Made by a program: the position numbers and the translations under genes. Positions 63,770-64,000 of a stretch of DNA of 64,000 bases are shown in pieces. Position 1 is the first letter of the stretch; every line of letters begins with the position of its first letter. The notes under the pieces were generated by a model. The model was not told the origin of the DNA. It saw only the letters and a program-made list of their open reading frames with translations, and ran no database searches. Source of the DNA: Fodinibius sp. Rm-B-1B1-1 (lineage in GTDB: Bacteria; Bacteroidota; Rhodothermia; Balneolales; Balneolaceae); assembly GCF_038594945.1 (NCBI RefSeq), contig NZ_JBCFYD010000002.1:186001-250000 (forward strand), given 5' to 3'.

Positions 63770-63999
63770 GTTGATGTCATCCCGATCGCAGCGGAGAGAT
63801 CTCCATCCACGAGGTTCACGTAGTAGTTGTAGGGGTCTACTCACTATATGAGTAACTTATTTCAGGGAGATGGTTCGTATTTCACTCACCATGACATTAG
63901 CGTTGTTTAAAAAAGCAATACAGTGGTCAAGAGTATAATTCTTTTGCAACTATTCTGTGTTACTCAGTCACTTAATCAACTCTTTACTAATTCAATGAG
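63770..63999. repeat. composite intergenic repeat, copy 2
   Basis: TTGATGTCATCCC and GGAGAGATCTCCATCCACGAGG at the start, then TTTTGCAAC and CAGTCACTTAATC near the end, in the same order and spacing as 44448-44669. No gene is present in 63520-64000. Confidence 0.55.
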
Positions 64000-64000
64000 A

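Overview
The window looks like chromosomal DNA from a halotolerant member of the Bacteroidota/Balneolota group (my best guess is Balneolaceae). The evidence is four SusC/SusD (RagA/RagB) outer-membrane pairs, a GWxTD-domain lipoprotein, a Bacteroidota-type tRNA promoter (TTGACA plus TATCTTTA), few Shine-Dalgarno sites, and proteins rich in Asp and Glu. I see no rRNA, CRISPR array, prophage or classical insertion sequence.

Region 1 (1-13.3 kb) starts with a small GIY-YIG nuclease gene enclosed by perfect 28-bp inverted REP-like hairpins. Housekeeping and metabolic genes follow: a putative 3-methyladenine glycosylase, a UbiA-type membrane enzyme, a thioredoxin-fold protein, a class III aminotransferase with a succinate-semialdehyde-type dehydrogenase, a lipoprotein, a PA0069-type radical SAM protein, a thioredoxin/AhpC protein with pdxH and trmB, and a TetR regulator beside a large FadE-type acyl-CoA dehydrogenase.

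Region 2 (13.4-26.9 kb) holds a fused 5-oxoprolinase followed by an Nramp-fold transporter that lacks the usual metal ligands, which may be a 5-oxoproline uptake and use pair. A minus-strand operon lemA-ykoF-TPM-TPM follows, then a HAD phosphatase, purL, an SDR, L-lysine 6-transaminase and an initiator tRNA.

Region 3 (26.9-39.6 kb) carries a decayed response-regulator relic upstream of a NarL-family histidine kinase, a GH43 glycosidase, and ornithine aminotransferase. Next is a two-gene cassette of an actin-like ATPase fold whose phosphate-1 motif lies at the C-terminus (apparently a circular permutation), followed 9 nt later by a bactofilin. A symporter/GNAT/ornithine-racemase operon, an M23 peptidase, and an M20 amidohydrolase overlapping an alanine-racemase-family gene complete the region. 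Lysine aminotransferase, ornithine aminotransferase and two racemases suggest active lysine, ornithine or D-amino-acid turnover.

Region 4 (39.6-64 kb) is dominated by four susC-susD pairs, one GWxTD lipoprotein and a stand-alone LytTR DNA-binding protein. Long AT-rich intergenic stretches here contain conserved leader hairpins, a 13-mer placed 17-18 nt before three start codons, a 46-bp-period tandem repeat, and dispersed REP-like elements. No carbohydrate-active enzyme lies beside these pairs, so their cargo cannot be read from context.

The strongest candidates for something undescribed are the permuted actin/bactofilin cassette, the REP-bounded GIY-YIG unit, and the metal-site-less Nramp next to 5-oxoprolinase.
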